From assembly GCA_014155875.1 (NCBI GenBank), contig JACEFZ010005141.1, positions 248,001-312,000 of the forward strand: a stretch of DNA of 64,000 nucleotides, given 5' to 3'. The notes beneath the pieces are model-generated. The model was given only the letters and a program-made list of their open reading frames with translations, was not told where the DNA came from and did not search any database. This stretch comes from Cepaea nemoralis (taxonomy: Eukaryota; Mollusca; Gastropoda; Stylommatophora; Helicidae). Both the position numbers and the translations under genes were made by a program. How positions within the stretch are numbered: the first letter of the stretch is position 1; each line of letters starts with the position of its first letter. Of this stretch, positions 1 to 12,560 are shown one piece after another.

Positions 1-612
1 TCTTTTTCACGATTGATGGTCTCTAGAAACCTGACGCATAGATATTTATGCCTGTGCCATCCAGGATCTGCCTTGTCTTAGTCTATGACCCTTGACCATA
101 TCCATGGCTTCATGCAGGCGGTGATCCCTGTCTGCAGAAACACTCAGGTAACATTTGGCCTGAAGGACCCTATGCCTATCCGCCATTGTTGGTAGCGCAA
201 GGATATGCCTCATGCATATAATTGGTAGGCAAATCCCTGTGGCAACCCAGGTGTAATCGTAGAATGATCAGATGTCCAGGAACATGTGCGCAGTGCAATC
301 GTACGCTCATAAATCACTGTCGCAACCATCTGACAAGGCAATGGCATACCTCCATGTCCAGCAGAGTGTATATCAACCGATCATACCTAACCCTGTTATA
401 CGTATCATACCGTAAAGGTAGAGCTACCAACGCTGTCTCAAGTTTATCCTGGAATACATCATAGACATCAAATGCAAAAGCAGCCGCATTGGCCCGGGCC
501 GGTAACTCCCGAGCCCTCTGGGAAGCAGATTACCACTTTCCAAATGTAGCTGGAGCCTGCGGGCTCCTATCCTTTCGAGGACTTTGTAAAAGGTATTTTG
601 TAGGGAAAGGCA
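1..612 (-). pseudogene. LINE reverse-transcriptase fragment, RNase H-type family
   Basis: Read on the minus strand, this stretch gives broken pieces that align by eye with the RT of the LINE at 59.6-62.3 kb: a segment resembling NAAVFAHDVYEGF, then a DAYNRV-like stretch, then a degraded version of the LPQGSPLS region. Stops and frameshifts interrupt every frame. It is a decayed copy that runs off the left edge of the window and stops near the 3' tail of the next LINE. The family assignment rests on this visual comparison only. Confidence 0.6.
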
Positions 613-1566
613 TTACTCATCATCATCATCACCATCATCTTCCACTTCTGCCGTCAAGCGTCGTGGAGAGGAATAATTTGCGTTCCAGCGCCCGGTGGGC
701 GGCACTGGATAGTGTCATTCCGTGTGATTGTACAATGCCTTTGATGTCGTCAACCCATTTTCTTTTTGGACGTCCTCTTGGTCTTGTCGCAGATGATCTT
801 AGATGTAAGGCCAGTGATGGTAGTTGTTGGTGTTGCATTCTAACGACATGGCCAAACCACTTGATCTTCTGTCTTTCAATAAATGTGGCACAAGGTGTTG
901 ATCCCACAGTCTGTCTGATAACAGCATTTCTTACTCGGTCTCGGATTGTTAAGTTGGCAGCTCTCCTCAGGCATCTCATCTCGCAGGTGTTGATTTTGCG
1001 AAGGTGTGATTTGGATAAAGTCCAGGTTTGAGATTGGTAGCATAGGGTTGGTGTGAATATGCTGTTTATTATCTGTCGTTTTGCGGACATGGGTATATTT
1101 GGATGTTTCAGTAAGGGTGATAGTTGATATGTAAGTGCACTAGCTTTTTGACATCTGATTTCGATTTCTCTGTCCAATCTGCCATCTTCTGTGATCATAC
1201 TTCCAAGATATTTGAATTCTTTAACTTGTTTCAGAGTTGTGCTATTTATCTGTATACTTAATGGGCCCGGCGATCTGCTAACTTGCATTACTTCGGTTTT
1301 GGCTGTGTTTATACTCATATTGTATCTGCTGCAGGTTGAACTCAGATTATTAATATGATGTTGTAGTCTGCCCTCATCTCTGTAAAACAGGCACTGATCG
1401 TCTGCAAATAGAAGTTCATTTATTTCCTGTGGATCAGTTGTTTCATCTGGAGTAAATAGTTCTAAATTTTCTGAATCTGTTATGTTAAGACTTGCTTCTT
1501 TGGATATTCTGTCCATGTAGACATTAAATAGCATAGGAGAGAGCACACATAATAAAAACAAACAAC
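613..1566 (-). mobile_element. 5'-truncated LINE (family F1), RT C-terminal half
   Basis: A 308-residue open frame (635-1561, minus) encodes the C-terminal half of a LINE reverse transcriptase. It has motif C as LLFADDQCLF, then FKYLGSMI, then a WFGHVVRM segment, and ends with the basic RPRGRPKRKW motif. The frame is uninterrupted, so the copy is fairly young, but motifs A and B are missing, so it cannot be active. The 3' end carries an (ATG)n-type tail (about 615-645). The same 3' end recurs at 12561-12840. The 5' break is near 1566, and I could not see a clear target duplication. Confidence 0.8.
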
Positions 1567-2010
1567 TTTCACAAAGCTAACGCCGCTTAAACCACTTTCA
1601 CCAAAACCTGATCCACGTGTCTTGTCTGATAAGTTTCCAAGGTATATTCTGTGTGTAAATATTTAATTACCGGTCACTAAAATATTCGCGCTGTAAATGT
1701 TCGTCCACAATGGATGCATGTGAACACATGGTCATTTCCACCATCATGCACCATCTTACACTCACGCACGCTCAGTGTGTGACTTATCTGCAATCATTTT
1801 CTCCTTTGTCTTTATTCCATTCTGATATTTGCCCTCCATGCAACACGTTCAGCGGCGACTTGCTCCCAATGTGCATTATCAATGCCTGTATCAATCATGT
1901 CCCGCTTACACACATCTTTGTATCGTAGTAGAGGCCGACCCTGAGATCTCTTACCCATCTGTAATTCACCAAAAAAGATGTCCTTTGGTATTCTACCATC
2001 ATCCATCCTC

Positions 2011-3552
2011 CTAACAGTGTCCTATCCATCTAAGTCTACGAAGACTGAGCATGGAACAAACCGTCACACAACCTGATCTTTCCAATACTTCAGTATTTGT
2101 GATTTTGTCTTGCCACTTAATACCAAGTATTCTTCGCAGACACCGCATATGAAAGCTGTTTAAACGTTTCTCTTGGTGTGAGTAAGTTGACCAGGCTTCA
2201 CTGCCATAAAGAAGAGTACTAAGGACACAGGCTTGATAGACAAGGACTTTTGTTTTGGCAGTAAGCTTCCTGTTCTCCCAGACTTCTTTTGTTAACCTGT
2301 TCATTGTTGTTGCTGCCTTACCAATCCTGATGTTGATTTCTTGATCTGGGGATAATTTGCTATTTACCTTTGATCTAAGATATGTAAAATGGTCTACTAT
2401 CTCCAGTTCGGCGTCGTCAATAAAGATTGATGGTACCCCATGTGCACCTTGTGACATAATCTGTGTCTTCTTTTTGCTAATTGTTAAACCAAATTCAGAA
2501 CAAGCATTAGAGAATGCAGATAGTAGACGTTGTAATTATTCCTCAGAGTGGGTCGTAATTGCAGCGTCATCTGCAAAAGCAACTCTCTGATCAGTACCCT
2601 CCTAATTTTGGTCTTAGCCTTCAATCTCTGAGCATTGTAGAGTCCGCCATATGAGCGTGAGTGAATGCATATACCACTATCCTGACCACGAAAAGCATAT
2701 TTCAGTAGAAGTGAAAAGTATATTCCAAAGAGGGTGGGAGCTAGTACACAACCTTGCTTAACTCCACTCTTGATTTCAAACTCTTCTGAAGTTGCACCAT
2801 CAAACTTGATTATACCCTTCATGCCTGTGTGGAACGATTCCACAATGGACAGAAGAGTTGGTGGGCAGCCAATCTTCTTTAGTGCCTTGAACATACCCTC
2901 ACGATTGACCAAATCAAATGCCTTTGTGAGGTCGATGAAGGCAATAAACAGTGGTTGATTCTGTTCACGGCATTTTTCTTGCATTTGTCGCAATGAGAAT
3001 ATCATATCAATGGTAGATCGGTTCTGTCGGAAAGCCACACTGTGATTCGGGGTAGACTTGATCTCCCAGGACTTGAAGTCTGCGCAGAACAATTCTGGCA
3101 AATACTTTCCCAACAATACACAGAAGTGAGATACCCCTATAGTTGTTACAGTCGCTCCGATCGCCCTTGTTCTTGTACAGTGTTATGATGCTTGAATCTT
3201 TGAAATCCTGTGGGACTTGTCCTTCTCGCCAGCATAGCTCTATTAGCTGGTGGATCTGTAGAGTGAGTGTGTCTTGCCCACTCCTGATAACCTCTATTGG
3301 AATCCCATCCTTACCTGGAGCCTTGCCAGATGCAAGTTCATTTATAGCACACTTAACTTCTGTTATGGTGGGAAGTGTGTCCAGGTGGTCAAGAGTTGGT
3401 AGAGCCTCTATGACGTTGAGGGCATCATCCGCTAGTTTGGTCTCACTTGAGTAAAGCTCTAAATAGTGCTCTACCCATCTGTCCATCTGCTGTTTCTTAT
3501 CAGTGATGATTTCTCCAGTCAAGGTTTTCAGTGGTGCACTTCTTTTGATCAT
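2011..3552 (-). pseudogene. Reverse transcriptase of LINE F2, frameshifted
   Basis: Three overlapping minus-strand frames cover an RT: 3007-3552 (fingers, with GKAPGKDGIP and YRGISLL), 2484-3116 (motif A FIDLTKAFD and motif B KQGCVLAPTLF) and 2011-2457 (YL.SKV, LYGSEAW and WIGH thumb motifs). The catalytic FADD-type box between 2460 and 2600 is lost to mutation. The further C-terminal frame 1812-2006 still shows GKRSQGRP. The gene is therefore inactive. Confidence 0.75.
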
Positions 3553-3701
3553 TGGACCACAGGCTTTCTTTATCCTTCATTCATGCTTCTGATGTTTCCC
3601 TTATCGCTTTCATTTGAATGGACTCACATAACTTGATCCAATAGTCATTTGCACACTGCCTGGCAGCCTTTTGCACATCCTTCCTAGCTTGCTTCAGCTC
3701 A

Positions 3702-4571
3702 CTAAGAAGTGTTACGCATTGTTGTTTCCTTGTTTCTTAAGAGAGTTATCTTCTTTTTATCAATCAAGGGCTGCAGTGTCTGGCTGTTTGTCGCAAAACA
3801 GCTCTGCCTCTTATGATCCACAGTGCCATAAACCCCTACCGCTATTTCATAACGAGTTTCCTTGAGTTTACCCCACTTTTCACTTGCTGTACAATTTTCT
3901 GATGTATCAGTGAAAGCGTCTTCAAGTTGCTGTTGGAACTCAAAGCACTTATCAGGATCGTGGGTGTTAATAATATTAATCCTGGGGCTAGATTTGTGTT
4001 TAGCTGTGTAGATTCTCTTTGGTCTCAGTCTAACCCTTGCAACAACCAAAGAATGATCCGTATCACAGTCAGCACTGTGGTAACTTCGAGTTAATGATGT
4101 TTGGTTCAGATGTTGTCTCCGTGTGATGATGAAGTCCAGCTGATGCCAATGGCCGGATCTTGGATGTTTCCATGTGACCTTATGCAGCTCTTTTGTTTTA
4201 AAAAAGGAGTTTGTAATACATAGGTCATTTCTGGTGCAATGCTCCAGCAGCCTTTGCCCATTTTCATTCATGCGACCGATGTTGTATTTTCCAAGGCACA
4301 CTGGCCATGAACTCGAGTCCTTGCCCACACGAGCATTGAAATCACCGAGCATATAAATGTAGTCGGATTTTGGAACTGCATTGATCACAGAGTCTAACTC
4401 CTCATAGAACGAATCCTTCACATCATCAGAGGAATCAAGTGTCGGTGCATATGCAGTAATAATGGTGGCAAAACCACAAGAAGTTGCCAAGCGCAGGGAT
4501 AATTGTCTTTCATTACCTCCAGCTGGAATTTCAATCATTCCCAGTAGTGAATTCTTCACTGCAAAGCCCAA
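3702..4571 (-). pseudogene. Endonuclease domain of LINE F2
   Basis: This 289-residue open stretch covers most of an AP-type endonuclease used to nick target DNA in LINE retrotransposition. The LGDFNARVG block (catalytic Asp/Asn), a LDFII block and the terminal DTDHSLVVARV block (catalytic Asp-His) are visible. The N-terminal part lies in another frame at 4575-4820, so the domain is frameshifted. The RT follows downstream in different frames. Confidence 0.75.
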
Positions 4572-5399
4572 ACCATGTTGCCTTTTTTCTGCCTACTCTC
4601 TACCCTTCCAAAAAAAGAGTGTAATTGTTTTCCCTGCGTGAACTTTACTGAGCGAGGCGAGTCGATATCAATGTTAAGACAACTGAGTTCGGCATCAATC
4701 ACAACCGTTTTTCTCACATCGTCAATATTCGTCAGGTCAGTGGAAAATCCTGGACACGTGGTTCGTACGTTCCGGGTTGCAAGCCATAGCTTGAGGTTTC
4801 CATTTTCAAAATACTGGTTTTACAGCCTGCGATTCAGATTTTGTCGTAGCCCCAAGCATCCATTGAAGCAGGTAGGCTGTGGCTGATCAGCACCCAATTG
4901 GCTGGGGGATGTCCAGCTTGAGGCGGACGGTAGCTGATCAGTAACACCTGTAGGTGTCTCCCACCGAGACAACCCGTGGCGTCCCGCCAATTGACAAGAA
5001 CCTATAAACCGTAACTGCTGCCTCTCGCTTTGATTTCGAGACCGGTTAAGTCCATGTGTTGTCCATACAGCATGATCCCTCTCTCGGCCTGCCAAGTTCA
5101 CTCCAGAAGAATGGTAACACCAATACATCTGGAACACGACAAGCTGTAGAAGCTGCCGGATCAGCAAAGCAATGCTCTAACTGTCCGCCGGTCGGAGCTT
5201 CGATCCTAGACCAGCTGCCAACCAAGGCTTGGGGCCTGGTCTGCCCTGCCATGACATTTTATCTTTGGGTTGCATTTCATAGCACCAGGATAAGGCTTGT
5301 ATCCACCCAATTGCGCTCTTCCACCCGAAGCAGTTGGCACAATGTGGGGTGTCGTGTTTGGTAAGCGCCGCCCAACATTCGGCGCTAACAGAAAGCAGG

Positions 5400-5876
5400 T
5401 AGTATTGTCTTACTGTTATACGGTAGTTCAGTCATATCTGACTAAGACCTGACACACAGACATGTTTGAAATCGAGACTAAAAGACATATTAAGATCATG
5501 TGGAGGAACGACAAATACACACTCATATTCTGACAAACATATCAGATATCTTATCATGTCTGTGAGCTACAATATATAATTTCTATTTGTTGTTTCTCCA
5601 CATGATGTTTCCATGTTTTTTTTTTTTTTTTGGGGGGGGGGGGGGGGTCTTAAGATCATATTACCAAATCCTGCTACAGTCAATATAATTTTTTACTGGA
5701 TGATAGACTTTTGAACTCCACAGAAATGAACATTGAAGATGTAACAACAAGGTTGATAGCAGTCAATTATTTCAGTTTCAGTACCAATTCAGTATCAGTA
5801 GAATTCACTCTCACTAAAAATACTGTCCTCTCCCAAAAGTTAACCCTTTTACATGCTTGAATGTGCACTGGACAAA
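5400..5876. other. Unassigned AT-rich sequence with a T/G homopolymer tract
   Basis: No gene is recognisable between the F2 LINE and the next LINE fragment. A run of about 16 T followed by about 16 G (5618-5648) is the only structure. Such T/G blocks are prone to length errors. Confidence 0.5.
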
Positions 5877-6242
5877 TGGTTAGTTAGTTAGTCTTTCCTC
5901 TTGAGCCTAAGTCGGTGCATAGAGCAGAAGTCATGGCTCTCCATGTCTGGCTCTCTTGTCTTATTTGTGCATTGCTTTTGAAATCTGTCCACTGGATGTT
6001 TAGAATTCTTCTAAGACATTTGTTCTCAAAATTGCCTAATTTTTTTTATCTAAAGCTACCGTTGATTTCCAACTCTCACATCCATACGTTAGCACTGGAA
6101 TCACACAAGAATTGAAGATTTTAAGTTTCGTATGTTTGCTGAGTGTCTTTGACTTCCAGATGCTTGACAGTTTATTGAAGGCACCAGATGCCAGTGGGAT
6201 TCTAGATAATATTTTATGTAAATTTCTACATGAAACATTCAA
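5877..6242 (-). pseudogene. LINE fragment, RT thumb/C-terminal region
   Basis: The minus strand encodes a short segment with the LTYGCESW motif and a KLKIFNSCVIPVL stretch, followed in another frame by a RRILNIQW-like segment. Both are typical of the region after the RT domain in RTE/CR1-like LINEs. Two frames are needed, so it is broken. A TTAG repeat at 5880-5890 is probably its 3' tail. Confidence 0.65.
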
Positions 6243-6429
6243 TTTGGAAACATAAAGAGAAATTTAATTGTTAATTTGTTTGTACAATATTATTGTTGAA
6301 ATTTTATTTTTTCATTCAACCATAGTGACTTATTACATAAGATACATTTAATTTTCTGAAAATACAGCTGTTGTTTGCATAGGGGACAGGTCAATATCTC
6401 TAGTAGGTTGGGATGTAAAATGACAACGT

Positions 6430-8420
6430 GAGATATTGTTTTCCCGTTTGGTTAAGGAATTTTCCTACTTTTTATAAGTTTGGCTGAAATTTGGCTAACA
6501 TTTTTCTTATTTTGTTAACAAAATGTCCTACTTTTCATGTTTTCATGTGATGGAGCATACTAAGAGCTGAACCAGCCAGATATTGCATGGCGTGTCTTAA
6601 TGTCCCATATATAGAATTATTAGCCGTAATCTGGCTTCAGACTTTTTTCCTAACGCTGAAGATAACAGCATTACACACGACATTGTCTGCGGTGTCCATT
6701 ACCCCTTGTGGAGAACATTCACCTTCGGATTGATAAGACTGTGAGGGTAAAACCATATTCAGCTGCTTTAGTGGTTGTCTAGTCACAGGACTATCATTCT
6801 GAGCTTTTTTAGTGTTTACGGGGTATATAGCTGTCATGTGATGAGAGAATGAAGGGCAAAAATCTTGGTCAAGTAATAAAATTTGTTAGCCAAAGGGGAA
6901 AAATTGTGGCTACATTTCAAGCAAACTTATTTTAAAAAAAAGCTCACCCAAACTTATGAAAAGTAGGAAAATTTGTTACTCAAAGTGAAAAAGTTTGGTC
7001 ACATTTCAACCACACTTATAAAAATCTCAGTCAAACTTATGAAAAGTAGGAACATTTGTTAACCAAATGTGAAAAAGTTAGCCGAATGTCAAACCAAACT
7101 TATAAACATCTCAGTCAAACACATGAAAAGTAGGAAAATTTGTTAACTAATCGTGAAAAGTTTGGTCAACTTTCACTCAAACTTATGAAAAGTGGGAAAT
7201 TTTGTTGTCCAGAGGGGAAAAGTTTGACCAAATTTCACCCAAACTTATGAAAAGTAGGAAACTTTGTTAACCAAATGGCAAAAATCTTGGCCAAGTAAGT
7301 AATTTGTTAGCCAGAGGGGAAACCAATCAGACTTATAAAAACACTCACCCAATCTTATGAAAAGTAGGAACATTTGTTAACCAAATGTGAAAAGGTTAGC
7401 CGAATTTCAAACCAAACTTATAAAAATCTCAGTCAAACATATGAAAAGTAGGAACATGTGTTAACCAAACGTGAAATGTTTGGCCAACTGTCACCCAAAC
7501 TTATGAAAAGTGGGAGATTTTGTTGTCCAGAGGTGAAAAGTTTGACCAAATTTCACCCAAACTTATGAAAAGTAGGAAACTTTGTTAATCAAATGGCAAA
7601 AATCTTGACCAAGTAATAAAATTTGCTAGCCAGAGGGGAAAAAACTTTGGCTACATTTCAAACCAAACTTATAAAAAGCTCAGTCAAACTTATGAAAAAG
7701 TAGGAACATTTGTTAACCAAATGCGAAAAGGTTAGCTAAATTTCAAACCAAACTTATAAAAATCTCAGCCAAACTTATGAAAAGTGGGAAATTGTGTTGT
7801 CCAGATGTGAAAAGTTTGACCAGATTTCACCCAAAACTTATGAAAAGTAGGAAACTTTGTTAACCAAGTGTGAAAAGTTTGGCCAAATTTGAAACAACCT
7901 CATTAAAAGTAGGAAACTTTGTTAACCAAATGTGAAAAGTTTGGCCGAAGTTCATCGAAATGTAGCCAAAGTTTTTTCCCCTCTGGCTAGCAAATTTTAT
8001 TACTTGGTCAAGATTTGTGCCATTTGGTTAACAAAGTTTCCTACTTTTCATAAGTTTGGGTGAAATTTGGTCAAACTTTTCCCCTCTGGACAACAAAATT
8101 TCCCACTTTTCATAAGTTTGGGTGAAAGTTGACCAAACTTTTCACGATTGGTTAACAAATTTTCCTACTTTTCAATGTGTTTGACTGAGATGTTTATAAG
8201 TTTGGTTTGACATTCGGCTAACTTTTTCACATTTGTTAACAAATGTTCCTACTTTTCATAAGTTTGACTGAGATTTTTATAAGTTTGGTTGAGATGTGAC
8301 CGAACTTTTTCACTTTGATTAACAAAGTTTCCTACTTTTCATAAGTGGGTGAGCTTTTTTTGTTTATACGTTTCCTTGAAATGTAGCCACAATTTTTCCC
8401 TTTTGGCTAACAAATTTTAT
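6430..8420. repeat. Central iteron array of element C
   Basis: About thirty diverged copies of a roughly 60-bp unit are present. The unit contains CTTATGAAAAGTAGGAA, then a GTTAACCAAA box, then a GTGAAAAGTTTGGCC-like box. Units run in one orientation up to about 7930 and in the opposite orientation afterwards, and a short opposite block lies at 6430-6540. The same unit is found at 33.16-34.34 kb (element A) and 43.8-44.7 kb (element B). Confidence 0.85.
6637..6837 (-). CDS. Small hypothetical ORF in the left arm of element C
   Basis: A 66-residue open frame starts MTAIYPVNTKKAQND. The inverted copy on the right arm (from about 8460, plus strand) starts almost identically but meets a stop after about 20 codons. 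A similar start also appears at about 44.75 kb in element B, where it dissolves into an A-run. The recurrence suggests an ancestral small gene, or simply a conserved non-coding block. No family is recognised. Confidence 0.25.
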   Translation of the reverse strand: MTAIYPVNTKKAQNDSPVTRQPLKQLNMVLPSQSYQSEGECSPQGVMDTADNVVCNAVIFSVRKKV

Positions 8421-9183
8421 TACTTAACCAAGATTTTTGCCCTTCATTCTCTCATCACATGACAACTATATACACCGTAAACACTAAAAAAGCTCAGAAT
8501 GAAAGTCCTGTGACTAGATAACCACTAAAGCAGCTGAATATGATTTTACCCTCACAGTCTTATCAATCCGAAGGTGAATGTTGTCCACAAGGGTTAATGG
8601 ACACCGCAGACAATGTCGTGTGTAATGCTGGTATCTTCAGCGTTAGGAAAAAAGTCTGAAGCCAGATTACGGCTAATAATTCTATATATGGGACATTGAG
8701 ACACGCCATGCATTAGCTGGCTGGTTCAGCTCTTAGTATGCTCCACAGTTTGCTAATTAAGTATTTGTGGGTCTCGGTATCTGTAGAACAAATAAGAATA
8801 GGGTACTTTATCAGTGTAATAGACATGGATATTACAGATAATAGCTAGGGATCTGATATGAACTTTCTGCTACACAGTTCATATATTTATATCGATAATG
8901 GGTATGTGGACCATGCGGTCCACTTTCACCTTCCCCTACGACTACAAATTACTGCTTATATTATTAAGGTACCACCATAGTGCTGTGTTCAAAAGTTCGA
9001 ATGTCAGTTCTATTCCATATCGACCCACCCTACAATACTATAGGAAGAAATGGCTTGTCTCTTCAGATATAGGCGTCTAGCACCATATATCCTGTGTATT
9101 ATACTAGTATTGTTAGGTTATCTGTATGCCTACTTAGAGAAATACAACGAAAATGTGAAAGCTTTATCAAAAAGCCAACTTAC

Positions 9184-9202
9184 CGATAGCGAGTTGTAAC
9201 AT
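9184..9202 (-). CDS. Conserved 19-nt first coding exon, element C copy
   Basis: On the minus strand an ATG in the context ACAATG opens a six-codon coding start that ends exactly at a GTAAGTTGG splice donor (9175-9183). The same ATG-to-donor distance of 19 nt is found in both arms of element B (41267-41285 and 46956-46974). The matching acceptor here ends in CTACAG on the minus strand (8781-8786), after a pyrimidine-rich stretch. Exon 2 then runs toward 8700. The protein is not recognised. Confidence 0.45.
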
Positions 9203-9403
9203 TGTGAGCTGGTTGCTGTTCACTGAGACTGGTACTTCTATTCGACGACTGCTGGTCGTCTTATACACGCTATTTGCTGACGTAGAATGACTCAGCTGAT
9301 TATTATGCACTGTTTGGTCGTGTGACCGGATGCAGCGCCCTCTTTGCTTTCGGGTGTATCCCATAAGACACGTGACCGGCTACAGCGCCATTTTTGATCG
9401 AGC

Positions 9404-9525
9404 GAAAGAGAGAAAGAGAGAGAGAGAGATAGATAGAGAGAGAGAGATCGGGAGGGAATGAGCGAGGGAGACATAGAGAGAGAGAGAGAGAGAGTGAGAG
9501 AAAAGATAGAGAGAGACTACGATAT
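9404..9525. repeat. GA-rich microsatellite
   Basis: An imperfect (GA)n/(GATA) tract. The open frames through it encode low-complexity Ser/Leu or Glu/Arg peptides and are not genes. Confidence 0.9.
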
Positions 9526-9821
9526 GGCACATGCTGATGATGAATGACCAGGGATTCAGTTATCTAGGATTACTACCCATGTAGGGCATACACGGGATTC
9601 GTTCAAATGACTGATTTTCATGACTCCACTTGGCAACGTCGGCGGCAGATGGTATAGTGATGGTGATGATGATGGTAAACATGATAACGGACATTACAGA
9701 AGATCCTGGGTGCCGGCCGTTCAGAAAGACAATTGCAAACTTGCCCAGGAAACATGAATGTTGGGGCTGACTGCGATGTCGTGTAAATGCAAAGCATTAA
9801 ACCTTGACTGCCCTATGTAAA

Positions 9822-9893
<72 letters not shown>

Positions 9894-10400
9894 AGAGAGA
9901 GAGAAAAAATAGAGATAGTGAGTGTGAGAGAAAAAGAGAGAAAGATATAGATATTGAGTGAGAGAGAGAAAGAGAGAAAGAGAGACATAGAGAGAGCGAG
10001 GTATAGAGAGAGATCATCTGAGAGAGTGGTGAGCGAGGGACAGAGAGAGAGAGAAAGAGTGAGAGAGAGAAAGGGGGAGAGATCTAGGGTGTGAGAGAGA
10101 GAGAGAGACAGAAAGAGAGACGGAGAGAGGGAGAGGGACAGAGAGAGGGAGCGAGTAGGAGAGAGCGAGATAGAGCTAGGGAGAGAGAGAGAGGGAGGGA
10201 AATGGCAACGTCGGCGGCAGATGCTATAGTGATGGTAATGATGATTGTAAACATGATGACAGACATTACAGAAGCTCCTAGGTGCCGGCCGTTCAGAAAG
10301 ACAACTGCAAACTTGCCCAGGAAGCATGAATGCTGGGGCTGACTGCGATGTCGTGTAAATGCAAAGCATTAAAGCTTGACTGCCCTATGTAAAAGAAAAA

Positions 10401-10454
<54 letters not shown>

Positions 10455-10583
10455 GAGATAGTGAGTGAGAGAGAAAAAGAGAGAAAGATAGAGATATTGA
10501 GTGGGAGAGAGAAAAGAGAATCAGAGACATAGAGAGAGCGATGTATAGAGAGAGATCACCTGATAGAGTGGTGAGCGAGGGAC

Positions 10584-10638
<55 letters not shown>

Positions 10639-11280
10639 GTGAGAGAGAGACAGAAAGAGAGACGGAGAGAGGGAGAGAGAGATGGACAGAGAGAGGGAGC
10701 GAGTGGGAGAGAGCGAGATAGAGCTAGGGAGAGAGAGAGAGCGGGATGGAAATGGCAACGTCTGCGGCAGATGCTATAATGATGGTAATGATGATGGTAA
10801 ACATGATGACAGACATTACAGAAGCTCCTGGGTGTCGGCCGTTCAGAAAGACAACTGCAAACTTGCCCAGGAAGCATGAATGCTGGGGCTGACTGCGATG
10901 TCCTGTAAATGCAAAGCATTAAAGCTTGACTGCCCTATGTAAAAGAAAAAATTAGAGATAGAGAGAGAGAGAGAGCAGACTACGATATGGCACATGCTGA
11001 TGATGAATGACCGGGGATTCAGTTATCTAGGATTACTACCCGTGAAGGGCATACACAGCATTCGTTCAAATGACTGATTTTCATGTCTCCACTTTGCAAC
11101 GTCGGTGGCAGATGCTATAGTGATGGTGATGATGATGGTAAACATGATGACAGACATTACAGAAGATCCTGGGTGCCGGCCGTTCAGAAAGACAACTGCA
11201 AACTTGCCCAGGAAGCATGACACTCCATAGAATACTGAGGTTGACCTCGATTTCCTGTAATTGATAGCGCGCCCACACCC
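9510..11280. repeat. Compound tandem repeat: about 200-bp unit plus GA tracts
   Basis: A unit beginning near GCAGATGCTATAGTGATGG and ending at CCCTATGTAAAAGAAAAAAT occurs at about 9640-9832, 10203-10402 and 10750-10951, with a partial copy at 11094-11220. GA microsatellites of varying length separate the copies. A second module (starting ACTACGATATGGCACATGC) flanks the array at 9515-9635 and 10978-11093. It looks like unequal-crossover expansion of one locus. No coding function is supported. Confidence 0.85.
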
Positions 11281-12500
11281 ACACACATACACACACGCAC
11301 GCACGCACGCACACACACACAGACGTGTGCACATATCCCGCGTGACTAAGTCATCCAGGCACCTGCGTATATATGTCTTACTCACTGGGACAACCTACAT
11401 GCATCTATAGAAATAAATACAAATATAAATAAATACATATATACATATCTATTTATATTTAATAATTCAAACTATTTGTGTAACGGCTTCATATAGCTAT
11501 AATTGAGATAGCTTATTTTTCCTGCGCAAATATTCCCTTCACAGCGCTGGGGTCTCGATTTGATCTTTACCTGGAGATAAGCATTGAAGTCCGTTGATGT
11601 TAATTGAAAATTCCCTAGGCATTCTGGCTGACTGCTATCAGATAATCTCGTTCGGCGGTTGCTGGCCGTGGTGGGGTCAGGTCAGCATGTGACCTTTTAC
11701 CTGTGCGCGCAGGTAAAATCTAGCGGTCAGGGGAGCTTATTACTTCTGGTTGAGTCAAGAGCCCTGACTAGTCTCCCCCTGGTTACTTTTATAATTAAGG
11801 GGACGTTATTTGTGGTGTTTCATTACATATTTTTATGATTATCTTGGTAAGTTACGCCTTAAATTAATGGAGATTGGTAGTTTTTTTATTGATTGTAATA
11901 TGCTCCACTAAACATACAAGAAATTTAACCGTTTAATATCTGTTTTAGGGTTATTTTTTAATAATAATATTTGCCTGGCTAGTATATTTTTAAACCAGAT
12001 TTTCACCAAGCGCTTAATGTTGATACCTGGGTAGGGACTTCTGCCGAATTAACTATCATGCTGAGGCGTGACAAAAAGTATATTCATGCGGTCATTACTT
12101 GACCTACTCGGGGTAATTCGAGAGATGGAATTAAAGCATTTTCTGTCATATTGGATTTCGATCTTCTCAGCGAAGAGGTCGATATCTACGTGACTGAGGT
12201 TCGATTACACCAATCAGCCATCTCCGCGGTGCCCCACACCCGCCCGGTCGGTTCGCGCCGGTTCGGTTCACCCACCCGCCCGCGTGCCCCGGGGACCGGA
12301 AGTGACATCAGGAAGTGGTCACCCAGACCCAAGAATATACCCGCCAATTTTTTGAAAATGAGGGCCGTTTTCACAGGGGGCCAGTGTGGGAGGTATAACA
12401 TTAATATAAGGAAATACGACTTCCGGTCCCCCGGGATGGCCCCCAAAAACTACTTAGTTAGGACCCAAGTAACTACTTACTATACTAAAAAGCCGCTGTG
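11280..12500. other. Unassigned region: CA tract, AT-rich DNA, then a GC-rich block
   Basis: A CA/CG dinucleotide tract lies at 11275-11325. From 11400 to 12120 the DNA is AT-rich, and I see nothing coding in it. A near-palindrome (TTTTACCTG..CAGGTAAAA, about 11694-11717) lies inside it. The 12200-12450 block is GC-rich and faintly resembles the outer end of element B (a GAAGTGACA..GGAAGT..CCCGCCAATTT order). A 177-residue frame over it is not convincing. Confidence 0.4.
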
Positions 12501-12560
12501 TCCTCCTAAGCTCAGCAATAATTCACTGTTACTAAAGGGGAAAAAATCAATTCTCCCAGT

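Larger units (their letters stand above)
1690..5400 (-). mobile_element. Near full-length degenerate LINE (family F2), endonuclease + RT
   Basis: On the minus strand the sequence runs from a possible 5' UTR (about 5170-5400) into an AP-type endonuclease and then an RT. The endonuclease starts near 4820 with a ..TRNVRTT.. motif, followed by LGDFNARVG and DTDHSLVVA. The RT has GKAPGKDGIP, NNYRGISLL, FIDLTKAFD, SGVKQGCVLAPTLF, then LYGSEAW, LRWIGH and a C-terminal segment. It is split over at least five frames (3702-4571, 3007-3552, 2484-3116, 2011-2457, 1812-2006), so it is a pseudogene. Motif C is damaged near 2590. No separate ORF1 is seen, which suits an RTE-like layout, but the clade is not proven. 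Confidence 0.8.
6430..9410. mobile_element. Foldback element C (truncated relative of element B)
   Basis: This region is an imperfect palindrome with its axis near 7950. Sequence at 6548-6690 (containing ACTAAGAGCTGAACC) returns in reverse at 8610-8750. From 8740 to 9400 the right arm matches the right arm of element B (46.5-47.3 kb) by eye, including its splice sites. The centre is a diverged tandem array shared with elements A and B. The left arm is cut at about 6548, where the B-like sequence stops, and the right side runs into a GA tract at 9405. No terminal repeat end or target duplication is visible, so it is a relic. Confidence 0.7.

Noticed and set aside
9292..10919. Several 60-190-residue frames rich in Ser/Leu or Arg/Glu
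   Set aside because: They are translations of (GA)n/(CT)n microsatellites and the compound repeat, with no protein-like composition.
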